Shown in pieces: positions 23,326 to 34,802 of a stretch of 64,000 bases of DNA. Every line of letters begins with the position of its first letter. Within the stretch, counting starts at the first letter, position 1. The notes under the pieces are model-generated. The model was not told where the DNA came from, ran no database searches, and saw only the letters and a list, made by a program, of their open reading frames with translations. The stretch is from Ectobius pallidus (taxonomy: Eukaryota; Arthropoda; Insecta; Blattodea; Ectobiidae): assembly GCA_964059195.1 (NCBI GenBank), contig CAXKWD010000006.1, positions 133,988,539-134,052,538 of the forward strand, in the 5' to 3' direction. Made by a program: the position numbers and the translations under genes.

Positions 23326-24954
23326 TTATTTATTTTTATTTTTTATTTATTTATTTCATTTCTTCACGCCTTCTTCACACTCATTGGGTCAACAACAAAC
23401 ATGGCCTATAATCGTGTACCAATTACAGAATACACCTAATCCTTATGAGGGGTCTAGTTTCTTAACCTGCAATATCTTTTTATTTTTTCTCCTATGACTG
23501 ATTGCCCTTAATGGTCATTCTATCGGTTAAAACCGATTTTCTTATTTTTCAATTCCTTTTTTTCCTTTTCTTGTTTATACTTTTCGGTCCCTCTTATAGA
23601 TCGCCCAATGTTTTCTGCAATACATTAATTATTAACTTAAAAACCGTCCCAGAAATATACAAATCTTAGAATAAGAAATCTCATGCAATCGTTTCGTAGT
23701 GATTAATACATGGCCGAACCACAAAAAAAGAGATACAAAAACTAAAAATTCCACGATTTGTAATCATTAACCAAAATGGATAATGTTTTAAGGATTAGGG
23801 AACAGCATGCCACCATTACGGTTTTATTTATCTCTAATTCAAAATGTTCACTTAGTTTGCTTTGCTAGGAAAGAACACTTGAGAATTTTGTGAGATCGTA
23901 TTTTGAGAATTCATACGTCAAGCAACACGATTTATGTAATTTCTAGAAGTTCTTTTTTAAATCGAAAATCAGAATTGATGTTACATTTTAATAATCATGA
24001 AATTCATTTTATAATCAATAAATAAATACTTTATGCAACGAGCGTTTAATTGCATTTATTGAAATATTGAATTATGTTTATTTCGCTCGTTTCAAATTCT
24101 GACACGAGTATCTTAATTACCATTTAGGCAAGTTGCCTACGACTGTATTTATTCGACCATATTTAAATGGCAAGTATGGCAGATGTAGGAGGCACTTGAA
24201 TCATATGAGGAGCGTCGATTCAAAACGCGTTTAGTCCACAAATAATGATTTTTCAGGAATTACGAAAAACTGTTTGTGGCCAAACTATCAAACGAATTTG
24301 CAATATTTTTTTCTGATCAGAATCAGTAATTAATATAGTATAGTTAAATGTATTGGGTGTGTCAAATCATTCTTTTCATTTACATCTTTTATTGATAGTT
24401 AAAGTTTCAAAAGTAATGGACTTTACTCATTTTGACGCAACGCTATAATAATAATCATGTAAAAAGATGAAAGTTAGTATTTTATTTAAGAATTACAATC
24501 GCATCTGATTGCACTAATACAAAGTGAACTATTGCCGAAGTACCAAATCGTCAAAATTTAAACAATTTCTGTTTTTTAAGCATGTTAAATCATGGAAAAT
24601 CCATGCTTGTCTTTTTTATTACTGACCGCTAATGACATCTTTTCGGCGTTTGGTGAATACCGCTTTAATTAGAAGAACACCTGCAAAAAATAGACGTCGT
24701 AAACTTCAACGCACCACCTGTTTCGCACGTGATCGCGTCTAAAATGTAGACTCAACGTAATTTGCACCGAACCAAGTTCTGGACTGAACGCGTTTTGCAT
24801 CGAACCCCATATTTCAGCCTCAATTTTAACGGGGAAAGATTGCGATTTGGAACAAAAACGTTATGTAGTATCATGCAGAACACCTCAGAGAATGCGAATC
24901 CGCAAAAAACTACATTACGATCGGAGGTTTACTTAACGCAGTTTGAACCGACAC
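23326..24954. other. No gene; possible LINE 3' end at 23327-23600 (minus)
   Basis: A T-rich (ATTT)n run at 23327-23358 would be an A-rich tail of a minus-strand retroelement; the following 250 bp resemble a 3' untranslated region but I recognise no ORF. The remainder to 24954 is AT-rich. The open frame at 24762-25091 (+) is not a known protein. Confidence 0.35.
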
Positions 24955-25262
24955 TCCTCATATATCATCGATGGTTTTCATCATTGCACGAGCAGCGTGA
25001 GGACGGGCGTTATCATGTTGAAGTAAAACACCTGCTCTCAGCAACCCCTTCGCTTTGTCACCATCAGATTTCCAAATCTTTGATCCGTTAAAGGATCTCC
25101 TTGGAGGGCAGAGGTTCAAATCTGATGAAGACGTCCAATCGATGGTGCAGGGGTGGCTGCAGCGTCAACCAAAATCATTTTTCTCATGTGGTATCGAAGC
25201 TCTTCCTATCCAATGGCGTAAGAGCATTGAACTGGGAGGGGACTATGTAGAAAATAATGTAC
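24955..25262. pseudogene. mariner transposase relic with internal inversion
   Basis: On the minus strand 25053-24955 encodes LLRAGVLLQHDNARPHAARA, the second catalytic aspartate motif of mariner DD34D transposases. Immediately beside it, on the plus strand from 25055, lies the next part of the same protein: SPSDFQIFDPLKDLLGGQRF (third catalytic Asp region), then QRQPKSFFSCGIEALPIQW and ELGGDYVEN, the usual C-terminus. In an intact gene these follow one another on one strand, so the left piece is inverted. Stops are also present and inverted terminal repeats were not found. Confidence 0.75.
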
Positions 25263-26010
25263 AAGCAAACATTCTTCCTGCAGTAAAACAGTGGGAAAAA
25301 AATTATTGCCGTTTTCATTTGATTCTCCATCGTATATTTGTTGTCATTTCTCTCCTTTCTCTCATCTTACCGCATTATCTTACTTCACGATAGATAGAAC
25401 TATTTTTTTTTACACCTCGCATATTAAAAGCGATTCTGTAGGCTGAACGATCCTTTAGGCGGATGCTCCAATCTCTGCTTCATCTCCATGTAATTTCCGT
25501 GCAAACGAGTAGAACCACGAGCTATATCCGACCCAGCTATTGTTTCTTTTCCATGCATAAAACAAAGTGTCAACATCCTTCACTTTAGACATAACTTCGT
25601 TTGCGTCACACTTCAATTCCCATCCAGAAGATGACACTTCTGTGTCATTCGCCATTTCGCGTAAATCGATTGGAAAAATTAAATCTAGCGTTCGGGAAGG
25701 CTCACAGGAGGAGACTTATCAAAACGTTTGGAAAATGCCGTCAATTTTGTAGTATCAGATACCTTCGTCGTTGTATATTTCGTGAATTAGTTAATATCTA
25801 CAATGAAAGCAAACGAAAGAATATCTGTGCAGTGATGAGAAAGAATTTTGTTTGGAGAATGACATTTCAACCGACGTGAAACAAATAACTTCCTCCGCCA
25901 CAATAAAAGTTTTGCCTCTAAATTATATATGACATTCTCTTCAAGTAAATTGGTTGTAAGAATGAAGATAATATCGCATCCACGAACGCTACACAAGCTA
26001 AATAAAATCT
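25263..26010. other. No recognised gene
   Basis: Open frames of 60-110 codons overlap on both strands here (for example 25455-25655 minus and 25601-25879 plus), but none shows a family I know. The stretch is slightly richer in GC than its surroundings and may be a decayed repeat. Confidence 0.35.
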
Positions 26011-27300
26011 TATTACTGCACCCACATAACTTTCTTTACCCTAAGCACTTTCTTCACTTTCTGATATAGAATAAGAGGCCTTATTGCGAAGAGTGTTTTT
26101 ACAGTTGTTTCAACCTGATGCAAAGCTTTATTGTTCACCAGGCAAGTGAGTTTCTAAAAACATTGGGTGGGTTATAAGTAGACTTCGGACTTTTAGGTCG
26201 CTAAAAATGTTGTTTTAGGCACCTAAAATAGGCTCTAAAAATTGGAAAATAGGTTTTTAAAATCGTAAAATAGTCTCTTATAAAATCGTTAAGTTGCCAA
26301 TTTTCTGAAATATCTCAACTGCAAAGCAGAATATTATATTTATTGAAGTCATCATTAATCAATAATCATGATAAAACACAGATACAGGCCTATGGTACAT
26401 AGAATTATATGGACCTATTACTAGGGCCTGTATTACTACCATAACAGTGAAAACCTAATCTCTGCAAGCAGAAGCTAAGCACGCTAGCATATTCAACTCC
26501 TTGTATCCCTCAGTGATTCAGAGAACTACTTTTTTTTGCCGGATGTGGGAGTCGGGAGAAAAACTCTACATTTTCTTGGGAATTCCAAGGAATTTTTCTA
26601 CTGAAGACGAAATATTCCTTACTATTTAACCACGTCACAAATGTGTTATGTACTGCACATTCCGAGCTAAAAATTTAGTACGAACTGAAAATAAATGCTA
26701 GAATTTACGACATAAAACACCTTATTTCGAACTTTAGAGGAAAAACAAGCAAAAAGGCAATATTAGGCTCTAACGTAAAAGTAGGCTGTTTTAGGTCCTA
26801 TAAAAGTATCAGTTTTAGGCATAGTCACTTATGAAACATGCATATACAAGTTTTCGTCCATATATCACTTAAGGATTAAAATAGGTTTTTACCTAAAATC
26901 CGGAATCTAGAACTACCCTTTAGATAATTTTTTGGAAAAAATTTTCAAATATTTCTTAGTGTAGGCTATGCTTCTGATATATAACATTTAAACAAAATCA
27001 TTCCTTTTCGAGAAAATCGCAAAAGAAATCTTAATATAAAGTTGCATTAGAAGTAAGAGAAAGGTGTCACGTCCCCACAAGTTACCTAACCCAAATACAA
27101 AATTTTGTTTTCATAAGATTTCTCGTTCTAAAGTTAGGCTGTTCACTTACACACACACACACACATAGATTGTTTCTTAAAATACTGATTTTGGATTCAG
27201 GGACCCTCAAAACATGTATTTATGTTAAAAACTCAACTTCGAATTTCGGAATCGAACCCAATAGGCTACTTCTGGTATCTGGAATCCTATATCCCCTATA
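26011..27300. repeat. Unclassified repeat R, copy 2, interrupted by a MITE
   Basis: Collinear with 15838-16440: ACTTTCTTTACCCTAAGCA at 26028, AGAGGCCTTATTG at 26091, then after the MITE the AGTAAGAGAAAG block at 27051, TTTTGTTTTCATAAGATTT, the ACACAC run at 27152 and AAAACTCAACTTCGAATTTC at 27229. The break lies at a sequence that reads GTTATAACTA-like, comparable to CTTATAACTATCC in the 8-kb copy. Confidence 0.6.
26179..26909. mobile_element. hAT-like MITE, family M, copy 1 (731 bp)
   Basis: It shares nearly its whole length with 31349-32093. The left end is TAGACTTCGGACTTTTAGG and the right end is a decayed inverted version (CCTAAAATCCGGAATCTA). The 8 bp before it are GTTATAAG; the right-hand duplicate is degraded (GAACTACC region). 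AAAATAGG and TTTTAGG motifs recur near both ends, like hAT subterminal repeats. No transposase. Confidence 0.65.
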
Positions 27301-27858
27301 TTGGGGCGAAGGGCCTCCAAGTGGAGTTTTCTGTTACCTATATGAATTTTGTTACGCTTATTTTCCGAGAGAGGGCAGAGGGGCAGGTGGTAAGTCCATC
27401 ACCTCTCCAATAGGCTTCTTACTCCATCTGTAATACCTACGATACGGGCAGAGGAAGTAAGAAAATGTGGAAGATTTCATGTATCAATTCAACAAATTGT
27501 AGCCTACTATTATAGTTCTCATTTAACATAGTAAACTACCTGTTTAATATATAGGCTATTACATACAACTAACGTGGTAATGCAATCTTTATTCAATTCT
27601 ATTTTAAGTTGAATAGGGGTATTGCATTGACTATTCCACTCACACGACGAGTACCCTACTTGATCAGTACCTCGGATACCGAACAATCAGGTCGTTTATT
27701 TTAAAATATCCTTGATAGGAACACAGAATGCAGTTTTATCTGATAAAATGTCAGCCCATTACTGAAACATAAGGTATCAATAAGCACTGATTAACACGTC
27801 ACATGCTACCAGTGAAAATAATAAAAACACATTAATTAAACAACATAACTTGTTATAC

Positions 27859-28421
27859 GCGGCCGCCTGCGTGGTCTTGTGGTTAGCAGTAGGCCCGGGT
27901 TCGATCCCCGGTATCTCCTCGGATTTTTCTGAGGTAGGGAGGTCTGGAACGGGGTGCACTCAGCCTCGCGGTTCAAATTGAGGAGCTACTTTTATATACA
28001 TCGTACTCATACATTTATAATTTTCGTTTGTAGTATACTGTGCATTGATATATAAATATATATATAAGTTATTTAATCTATTACACCCCATAAACACGAG
28101 CTTTGCTCATCTAGGGGCATACCTTACATTTTAAATACTAAATTAGAAATAGTATTTTGTTTTGTTTGTTGTTTTTCCTTGTACTAAAATGTGAAATAAT
28201 GTAAATAATGAAACTTAATAATGGATGTAATAATAAACAACAACAAAACAAACTTGATAGAGAAGTAGCGGCTCCGGTCTTGGAAACCACCATTAACGGC
28301 CATGGGTGTCAGCATTCTGATCATATGCCCCCCAATCCTGCCATCTGTCTTTGGTTGATGACGCAGTGGTCGGGTTGTAGGCCTTTCCCCTTCAGGGATG
28401 TTGAGCCACGGAGTTTAGTTT
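27859..28421 (+). mobile_element. SINE family B, split by an insertion
   Basis: The head has a B box GGTTCGATCCCCGG at 27898 and an A-box-like GTGGTCTTGTGGTTAGCAG upstream. The body continues GGGGTGCACTCAGCCTCG to GAGGAGCTACTT at 27992, breaks, and resumes at about 28251 with ACTTGATAGAGAAGTAGCGG and CTCCGGTCTTGGAAAC to CACGGAGTTTAGTT near 28421. I know this body (GAGAAGTAGCGGCTCCGGTC) as a widespread arthropod SINE. A second partial copy lies at 17895-18043. Confidence 0.68.
27993..28250 (+). mobile_element. Retro-insert inside SINE B (about 258 bp)
   Basis: It interrupts the SINE between two ACTT copies (27989-27992 and about 28251-28254). It ends in an A-rich tail (AACAACAACAAAACAA), which suggests a 5'-truncated LINE 3' end inserted in the plus orientation. 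The contents read like a 3' untranslated region with no protein motif. Confidence 0.5.
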
Positions 28422-31340
28422 ATTCTCTATCCCATTTAAGAACGATCCTGTTCAAAACAAAGAGGCGTGGCTGTCATAGCCCGCACGTGAAAACGCACGT
28501 GTTCACCGTGTTGATGTTAGTTTGTTTATTCTCAGTATAACTGACCCGCAGGGTCCTTTGTTTTGTTTGCTAATTGATATACTATAATGATGACGATGCC
28601 AGTGAGAGTTTATTTCACGTGTAAATGTTGATATTATTGCTGCATGAACTTACGAACACTCGTTGGCCACACCCTGCTAATGGCGCATGCTAATGACATT
28701 AACCAATCACGTTTTGTCACATGATGCGAATTTTCCGCGCACTCTGTGAGTTTTCCTCCCCTTTGTTTTGACTAGGATCAAACTAGAATGGGATCAATTA
28801 TAGTCATAACTTATATAGTTATACACACTATTAGTAGCATTGGTTAGATTCTGTTAAGTCGTTCGATTTATCGATTGCTGATACATTTAATGTGCCGTGA
28901 TCTCACAGCTAAAGAATATTGATTTTAAACCACAAAGTAAGAAAATAATCTTTATTTATATAATATAAACAAAAATCCAAAGGTTGACCTCTCCTCTGAG
29001 GACGCAGCAAGTGGGTTCCTAAGGTGGAGTATTTTTGTTTAAAAGTTTTCGAGATTAAAGATCAAACGTTTTAAATGATATTACGAGATCAGATACGGGG
29101 GAGCATGCTTGGCCTTCACAGACAACTTCCTTATTTACTTTCAGTTAATGCATTTAAACAGAGCTCGTTTATTTTACTTCCTCTCGGAAAAGTACTAAAA
29201 GTTCACCAAAGAACTCAGAACCCACGCAAACCTCCAGCAGTGTCATTGCATGTCCTTGTAATCCCTCTTCTTTATGCTCTCAATTATTTTCCTAATTCGC
29301 TCTCGGCTTTGTTATTCTTCATCTGTTTTTGTTCCATCTTATTATTACTTATTTCGAACAGCCATGGCTTCGTTTATATTTCATATTACGCCTTCTTCAC
29401 GTAATACCAAGCCATTGTTTCTTAGATATATTTTCATCCTTTCCATTCCCGTTCTCTTTATTTTAGTTTTTATTGCCCATTTGCTAGCATTCTGGTACAG
29501 TACAATATACAAAAATATTCATTTGATACTTGCATTGCTTACTTTTGCAAGTATTTCTTGTGGTTTCTTGTTTTACTTGATATGGTTTTAATTCTCGCGG
29601 ACTAATCCAGATAGAGTAGGATTACCTCCACAACGACTCTGGGTTTTTACGTATATACCTTAGGAGCGAGTCTCGCCGCTCGTAGAGTTCTTGGCTAGGG
29701 GAGGTAGCTGCACCCTGATTGGCTTTCCCACTCCACGTATTGTCTGTCTCTGTCTATGCGGCATTATCCCTCCACTCAACTATTACAGTATTTTCTGCCA
29801 CTGGCAACTCTCTCTGCCTAGCAGTAGGTCACTGATCTTACGCGCAGCGAATCCGCGCATCTTGGTAACGAGACGTAACGAGAAGCTCGTTGGCTGGGTT
29901 AGTCTTCAAGGCCAGAGACGTTGTGGGAGTAATCACCTCGATTCACCGTGTCCATAACTCGAAATGTAAATTCCTGCCTACAAATATTAATAATGTATTA
30001 TTAATTCAAGTCTTGAACGGATGTGGAAATTATAACGAGTGGCAAGGGCGTTAAAGCGGCATGATAAATATAATGTTATCGAGAAACGTTTAATTTAGAA
30101 GAGGAGAAAATGAACATCAGGAAATTCTTAATTTAGACTAAAATTTGTTTTGAGTAATTTTACTCCATTTTTTACCAGTCTTTCCTCTTGATATCATAAG
30201 GTTCCTTCTCTTTAAAATCGTTCGAACTGAGAATACATAGAGAAATCAAATGAGGAATCTCTGTTTCTGACAGAAATGGGAGTTAAATCTCGCTTCAGCT
30301 GTAGGGGAACTTCTGCAAATCCATGGGGAGGCCGATAGTCGTAAGAACAAATGACTTCTATCTGGAAGCAATATCATATATCATTTCAAAACCAGATTGT
30401 ATTCTACATTAGCCTGAATAACTTGTAAAATTCGAACACTCTCTGACTTGAATTACACGAAGGGGGAAGCAAGGAAGCGAAAAGTTATGACATGTTTTCT
30501 TCTCTAAAGTTTTATAAACAGATTTAATTTTTGCCTTGTTCTGAAGTTCAACAAAAACGAATTCAAAAGTGTATAAACAGAAACTCTTGTGTAATACAAA
30601 AAAGTTAATTGAAATTGTTCAACTTCACGGAAATATTATGTAGGAATATGTAACGTCTTTTGCATGGAAATTTGTAATGTGATAAGCATTGGCTTGATTT
30701 CTTACTTTGATTCAAACCATGTTCCGATTAATTCTCTCCTGAGATTACCTATGATAAATTTACGATAAATTACCTATGATAAATGCATAAAAAAGTGTGG
30801 TAAGCGCATCATTCGAGAATTGGGGAAGATTTTCCCAAGATGAGCCGAAGGCGAACCTTTTTGAATTTCCTGAGATTCTCCAATGAACTTAACTCATGAG
30901 TATAGCAGAGGCCTACTATTTTTCTTCAATAGGAAAAATGTGTAAAATATTTACGTACCAAATAAGTACATGCAAACAACTGTTCAAGATGATACTGCAG
31001 TATCTTAATATGTCTAGCGATCCATACATAGATTGCGTATTAAGAAAAGTTTAAGAGTAGGAAAAAGGTTTTTAAGTGATTTTTTCAAATTTTATTTGGG
31101 TTGTTCATCCTTCGGGGATGCGACACGAAACGCGGAAATGACTTTGTTTTCATTTTTGCAACCACTTTATGTGAAGAGAATTTTATGTTTCTTTATTTTT
31201 TCTAAAACGACTTGAATGATTTTTTATAACTTTTCTACAGGAATATGCATAGTATGTATATATTATGTATTAGGTTATGTTATATTAAGAGCTAAAACTT
31301 TTATTTGAACATTTTTTCCTAATAAATTCTCTGAAGAATA
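28422..31340. other. No gene identified; GC-richer islands at 28560-28770 and 29590-29960
   Basis: Both islands stand out from the AT-rich background and contain CG dinucleotides. The first holds a CCAATCAC box. The second contains an inverted motif GAGCGAGTCTCGCCGCTC at 29662. Either could be a promoter or an unrecognised repeat; I see no linked coding exon. The open frames at 29075-29591 are low-complexity and hydrophobic, with no family match. The rest, including 29960-31340, is AT-rich. Confidence 0.35.
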
Positions 31341-31348
31341 GTTATAAG

Positions 31349-32093
31349 TAGACTTCGGACTTTTAGGTAGCTAAAAATGCTGTTTTAGGTACCTAAAATA
31401 GGCTCTAAAAATTGGAAAATAGGTTCTAAAAATCGTAAAATAGTCTCATATAAAATCATTAAGTAGCTAATTTTCTGAAATATCTCAATTGCAATGCAGA
31501 ATATTATATTTATTGAAGTCACCAATAATCAATAATCATGATAAAACACAGATATAGGCCTTTGGTACACAGAATTATATAGACCTATTAGGGCATTAGG
31601 GCCTGTATTGCTACCATAACAGTGAAAACCTAATCCCTGCGCCCATATCATACTAGCATAATGAACCCCTTGTATCCCTCAGTGATTCAGAAAACTACGT
31701 GCCTTTTTTTTAAACTGGATGTTTGAGTCTGCAGAAAAACACTACATTTTCTTGGGAGTTCCAAGAATTTTTCTAATGAAGACAAAACATTCCTTACTAC
31801 TTAACCACGTCACAATTGTGTCATGTACTGCACATTCCTAGCTAGAAATTTAGTACAAACTGAAAATAAATGCTAGAATTTATAATAAAAAATGACTTAC
31901 CTAGGTATTTTGAACTTTAGAGGAAAAACAAGCAAAAAAGGCAATATTAGGCACCAACGTAAAAATATGCTGTTTTAGGTCGTATAAAAGTATCAGTTTT
32001 AGGCATAGTCACCTATGAAACATGCATGTACAAGTTTTTGTCCATATATCACTTAAGGGTTAAAATAGGTTTTTACCTAAAATCCGAAGTCTA
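31349..32093. mobile_element. hAT-like MITE, family M, copy 2 (745 bp)
   Basis: Inverted ends TAGACTTCGGACTTTTAGG and CCTAAAATCCGAAGTCTA are well preserved. The left 8-bp flank is GTTATAAG (31341-31348) and the right flank is CTTAAAAG (32094-32101), matching 6 of 8. It is about 90 percent similar by eye to copy 1 at 26179. Another hAT-type element begins at the next base, 32102. Confidence 0.75.
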
Positions 32094-32101
32094 CTTAAAA
32101 G

Positions 32102-33399
32102 TAGGGTTCAGATGTTTATGACATGTCATATTTTTACCCTGATCTCCATTCTCGCCGCAAACACAAATTAATCATGAATTGCACATTTTTTATCCTAATC
32201 GGACCATTTTCATTTTGCACAGAGTCATGTTTTGGTCATATTTAGGTCATATTTCAGTTATAAATTCGGTAAAAGAGCACAATTATGCAGTATTTGTAAT
32301 AAATTGTCTAGTTGATTTCTTTTCCGAAAAAGAGTCACGAATATTTTTGTTTTACTGTAACTGAAATGTGAATGGGCAATAACAAGTAATAGCACGATTA
32401 CCTCTTTCTCCTTCCTGTTAACAATTTTCGATAGACATGTTTTTGAAATATATTCAGTTCACATTTTCAGTGGTATCTGGAATTATTAACAGAGTAGGAG
32501 TTCTTTACAAGTAAACTGTAAGTCACCTGTAAAATTGTTAGAAGTGATTATCCGATTGATGTAATAATTTAGTGCCATTAAATGTTTTAAATTGGAACAT
32601 TTATTTTTAGAAAATACATTCTTTTATGAGTTCATATTTAGGATTTTTGGGTCATATTTAGTCATTTTTAAGGCCATATTTGCAGTCATATTTTCCACTT
32701 TTTTAGGTCATAAACACCCGAACCCTATTCCTGAATGACATTCTTCTTCTTATGGTGAGGAATGATATGTACTGTAAATAGATTATTGGGCAACACTCAC
32801 CAATGTTTGTTGATCCCTTTGTGAAGCCGTTGTCAATAGTTGCTTAATCTTGCGTGAAGCCTTCGTCTTCTTAATAAAATAATTAAACACACACATTATA
32901 TAAAACGTAAACACTAAAAATTGCAACTTCACAACGTTGACGAAGAAATCAAAGAGGCTAATAGCAAAGGTAAAGTTATATCAACAACCATGGAAAAGAA
33001 TAAGAATAAGAACATCCACCCCCCTCCACTTTCAACTTCAAATGATGCACCAACAGTCACAGTCAAGATTAGACGATCACAAAGACTTCGCGACCGAACA
33101 TCTCGCGACCGAACATCTCGTCGCTAATATCCACTTGAAAACGCGAGTCGTTTTTCTGGTCTCGTGAAACGTTGTGATGTGATTCCTGTTGTGAAGTTGC
33201 AATTTTTAGTGTTTACGTTTTATATAATGTGTGTGTTTTATTATTTTATTAAGAAGACGAAGGCTTCACGCAAGATTAAGCAACTATTGATGAAACTGTA
33301 TCGCGCACAAACGTGCATTTCGACAACGGCTTCACAAAGGGATCAACAAACATTGGTGAGTGTTGCCCAATAATCTATTTACAGTACATCCGAACCCTA
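32102..33399. mobile_element. hAT-like element abutting MITE M, with two candidate right ends
   Basis: The left end is TAGGGTTCAGATGTTTATGA. An inverted match occurs at 32707-32727 (complement of TAGGGTTCGGGTGTTTATGA) and a shorter one at 33387-33399 (complement of TAGGGTTCGGATG). Only the second is followed by a plausible 8-bp duplicate, GTTATAAG at 33400-33407, against CTTAAAAG at 32094-32101. The element may therefore end at 33399 and contain the long inverted repeat at 32767-33388, or the repeat may be a later insertion. TGACATGTCA next to the left end and TTTAGGTCAT next to 32727 are shared with two other hAT elements. Confidence 0.6.
32767..33388. repeat. Long inverted repeat (arms about 170 and 200 bp)
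   Basis: The left arm 32767-32935 and right arm 33188-33388 are almost perfect reverse complements, for example GAAGCCTTCGTCTTCTTAAT against ATTAAGAAGACGAAGGCTTC. The right arm has an extra 33-35 bp (about 33291-33325) absent from the left. The 250-bp centre carries an open frame (33007-33127) with RRSQRLRDR and a 15-bp tandem duplication CGCGACCGAACATCT. RRSQR.R motifs occur near the ends of LTR-retroelement integrase polyproteins, but that is only a hint. A transcript would form a long hairpin. Confidence 0.85.
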
Positions 33400-33497
33400 G
33401 TTATAAGCTACCCATTTCAAGCACTTAGTTTTAGGTCTTGCCTAATTAATTATGCAAATTAAGACAACTGAATGTTCGCTATTGCAATGCAGCCTTG

Positions 33498-33803
33498 CAT
33501 AGGCGTAACCAGGCCGACCATAAGGGGGGGGTTATAACATTCAGGGAGAGGGGGGTCCGGGGGTCCTCCCCGGGAAAATTTTAAAAGTTAAGATGCAAAA
33601 TAACGAGTTTTAAGCTTCCGGGGCTTCCCCCGGAAAATTTTAAAAATTAAGACGCAAAATAACGAGTTTTAAGCTTCCCACGCTTTATACTTGTATTAAG
33701 TAATTTATGGGCAGACTGTAAAAAATCATACAATTTTCCTTTTTTTAATCAATGGGGGGGGGGGTTCAAACCCCCAAACCCCCCCCCCCTCGCTACGCCT
33801 ATG
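33498..33803. mobile_element. MITE with 8- or 9-bp target duplication (306 bp)
   Basis: The ends are CATAGGCGTAAC and TACGCCTATG, with CAGCCTTG directly outside both (33490-33497 and 33804-33811); an extra G could make the duplication 9 bp. The size fits hAT (8) or Mutator-like (9). The interior has long G and C runs and a 61-62 bp tandem duplication (AAAATTTTAAAA... to ...GAGTTTTAAGCTTCC). No coding sequence. Confidence 0.72.
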
Positions 33804-33811
33804 CAGCCTTG

Positions 33812-34800
33812 TACTGTAACTGGAATATATTAGAGGTAGAGCAAATATTTGTTTCACATCAGATTTTTTGGTAGGGTAAGCAAAGCCTTCTTAGCAGTCA
33901 AGTAGCGGTGGATGCTGGTCTGTTCCAAGCGATTTCCCGAAGCTAGTTCCCAGCAAACCGCCGTCTTTAAACCCCAACAGAAGCAGGCAGGGGTAAACGT
34001 GATTCGCATAGTAATGTGGCTATTACTAATCGAACTAAGTCTATCGTCCACTATCTGCCTCGCTGGCCATAAGCTTTCTGTTTACGCAACCCCTTCTTTA
34101 ATTATCCCTCCGTAAACTGGCTTAAATCTGCAACTTGTGTTCCCTTTGGAGCAGCCTTTATACTTGCGGTAATTAAATGATGACAACACAGGAAACTGCA
34201 TTTCTGTTTAGTTTATGTAGGAGTGAACCATCACTCACAAGATTAATAATCTTGGTCTCTCTTGACTCTTTCTTTCTTTTTCCATCTCCCTTCTCTAATC
34301 TTTCTCCATTCTTTTTATCTCTTTGTCTTTCCCTCAAACTCCATCTGCATCATTATCAGTTATTCTCTTGCTACGAAAAAAAAAAAAAAAAAAAAAAACT
34401 CTTAATTAATCATCTTTTAACCTCTTATGAATCCTAATTTCCTATTATCTTCTACAAAAGTTTACTCTTATCATATAATATTGGCTACTACTTCATGACA
34501 TTGGGTAAAGGTTTATGTTTTATTTTCAGTATTTGTGTCTGTAATTATAATTATATTTGAATTTTGTTTTTTGTAAATTTTTTTCTGTCATTGTGAGTGG
34601 ATTGAATGCCTTTAAGTTCTACGCTTACAATCCTTAAAATAAAATCAATTCAATTCCTCTTTCTTTTTCTTCTATCATTATTGAAATGGCTGAAATGCAG
34701 GCATATCCGTTTTAACTTCTGCGAAGAACGGAGATTTTTTAACATTTTATTTATATGACAGTTCTCATAGGCTTTGCATTTTCAGGCTTTTCATTTTTAC
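33812..34800. other. No gene seen; poly(A) run at 34376-34399
   Basis: 33850-34120 is GC-richer but unrecognised. A 24-bp A run at 34376-34399 and an AATAAAATCAATTCAATTC stretch near 34640 look like retroelement 3' ends, but no body is identifiable. Confidence 0.4.
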
Positions 34801-34802
34801 TA

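Noticed and set aside
32102..32727. A simple 626-bp hAT element ending at 32727
   Set aside because: Good inverted ends, but the flanks CTTAAAAG and TTCCTGAA do not match. The alternative right end at 33399 has the better duplicate, so the boundary is left open.
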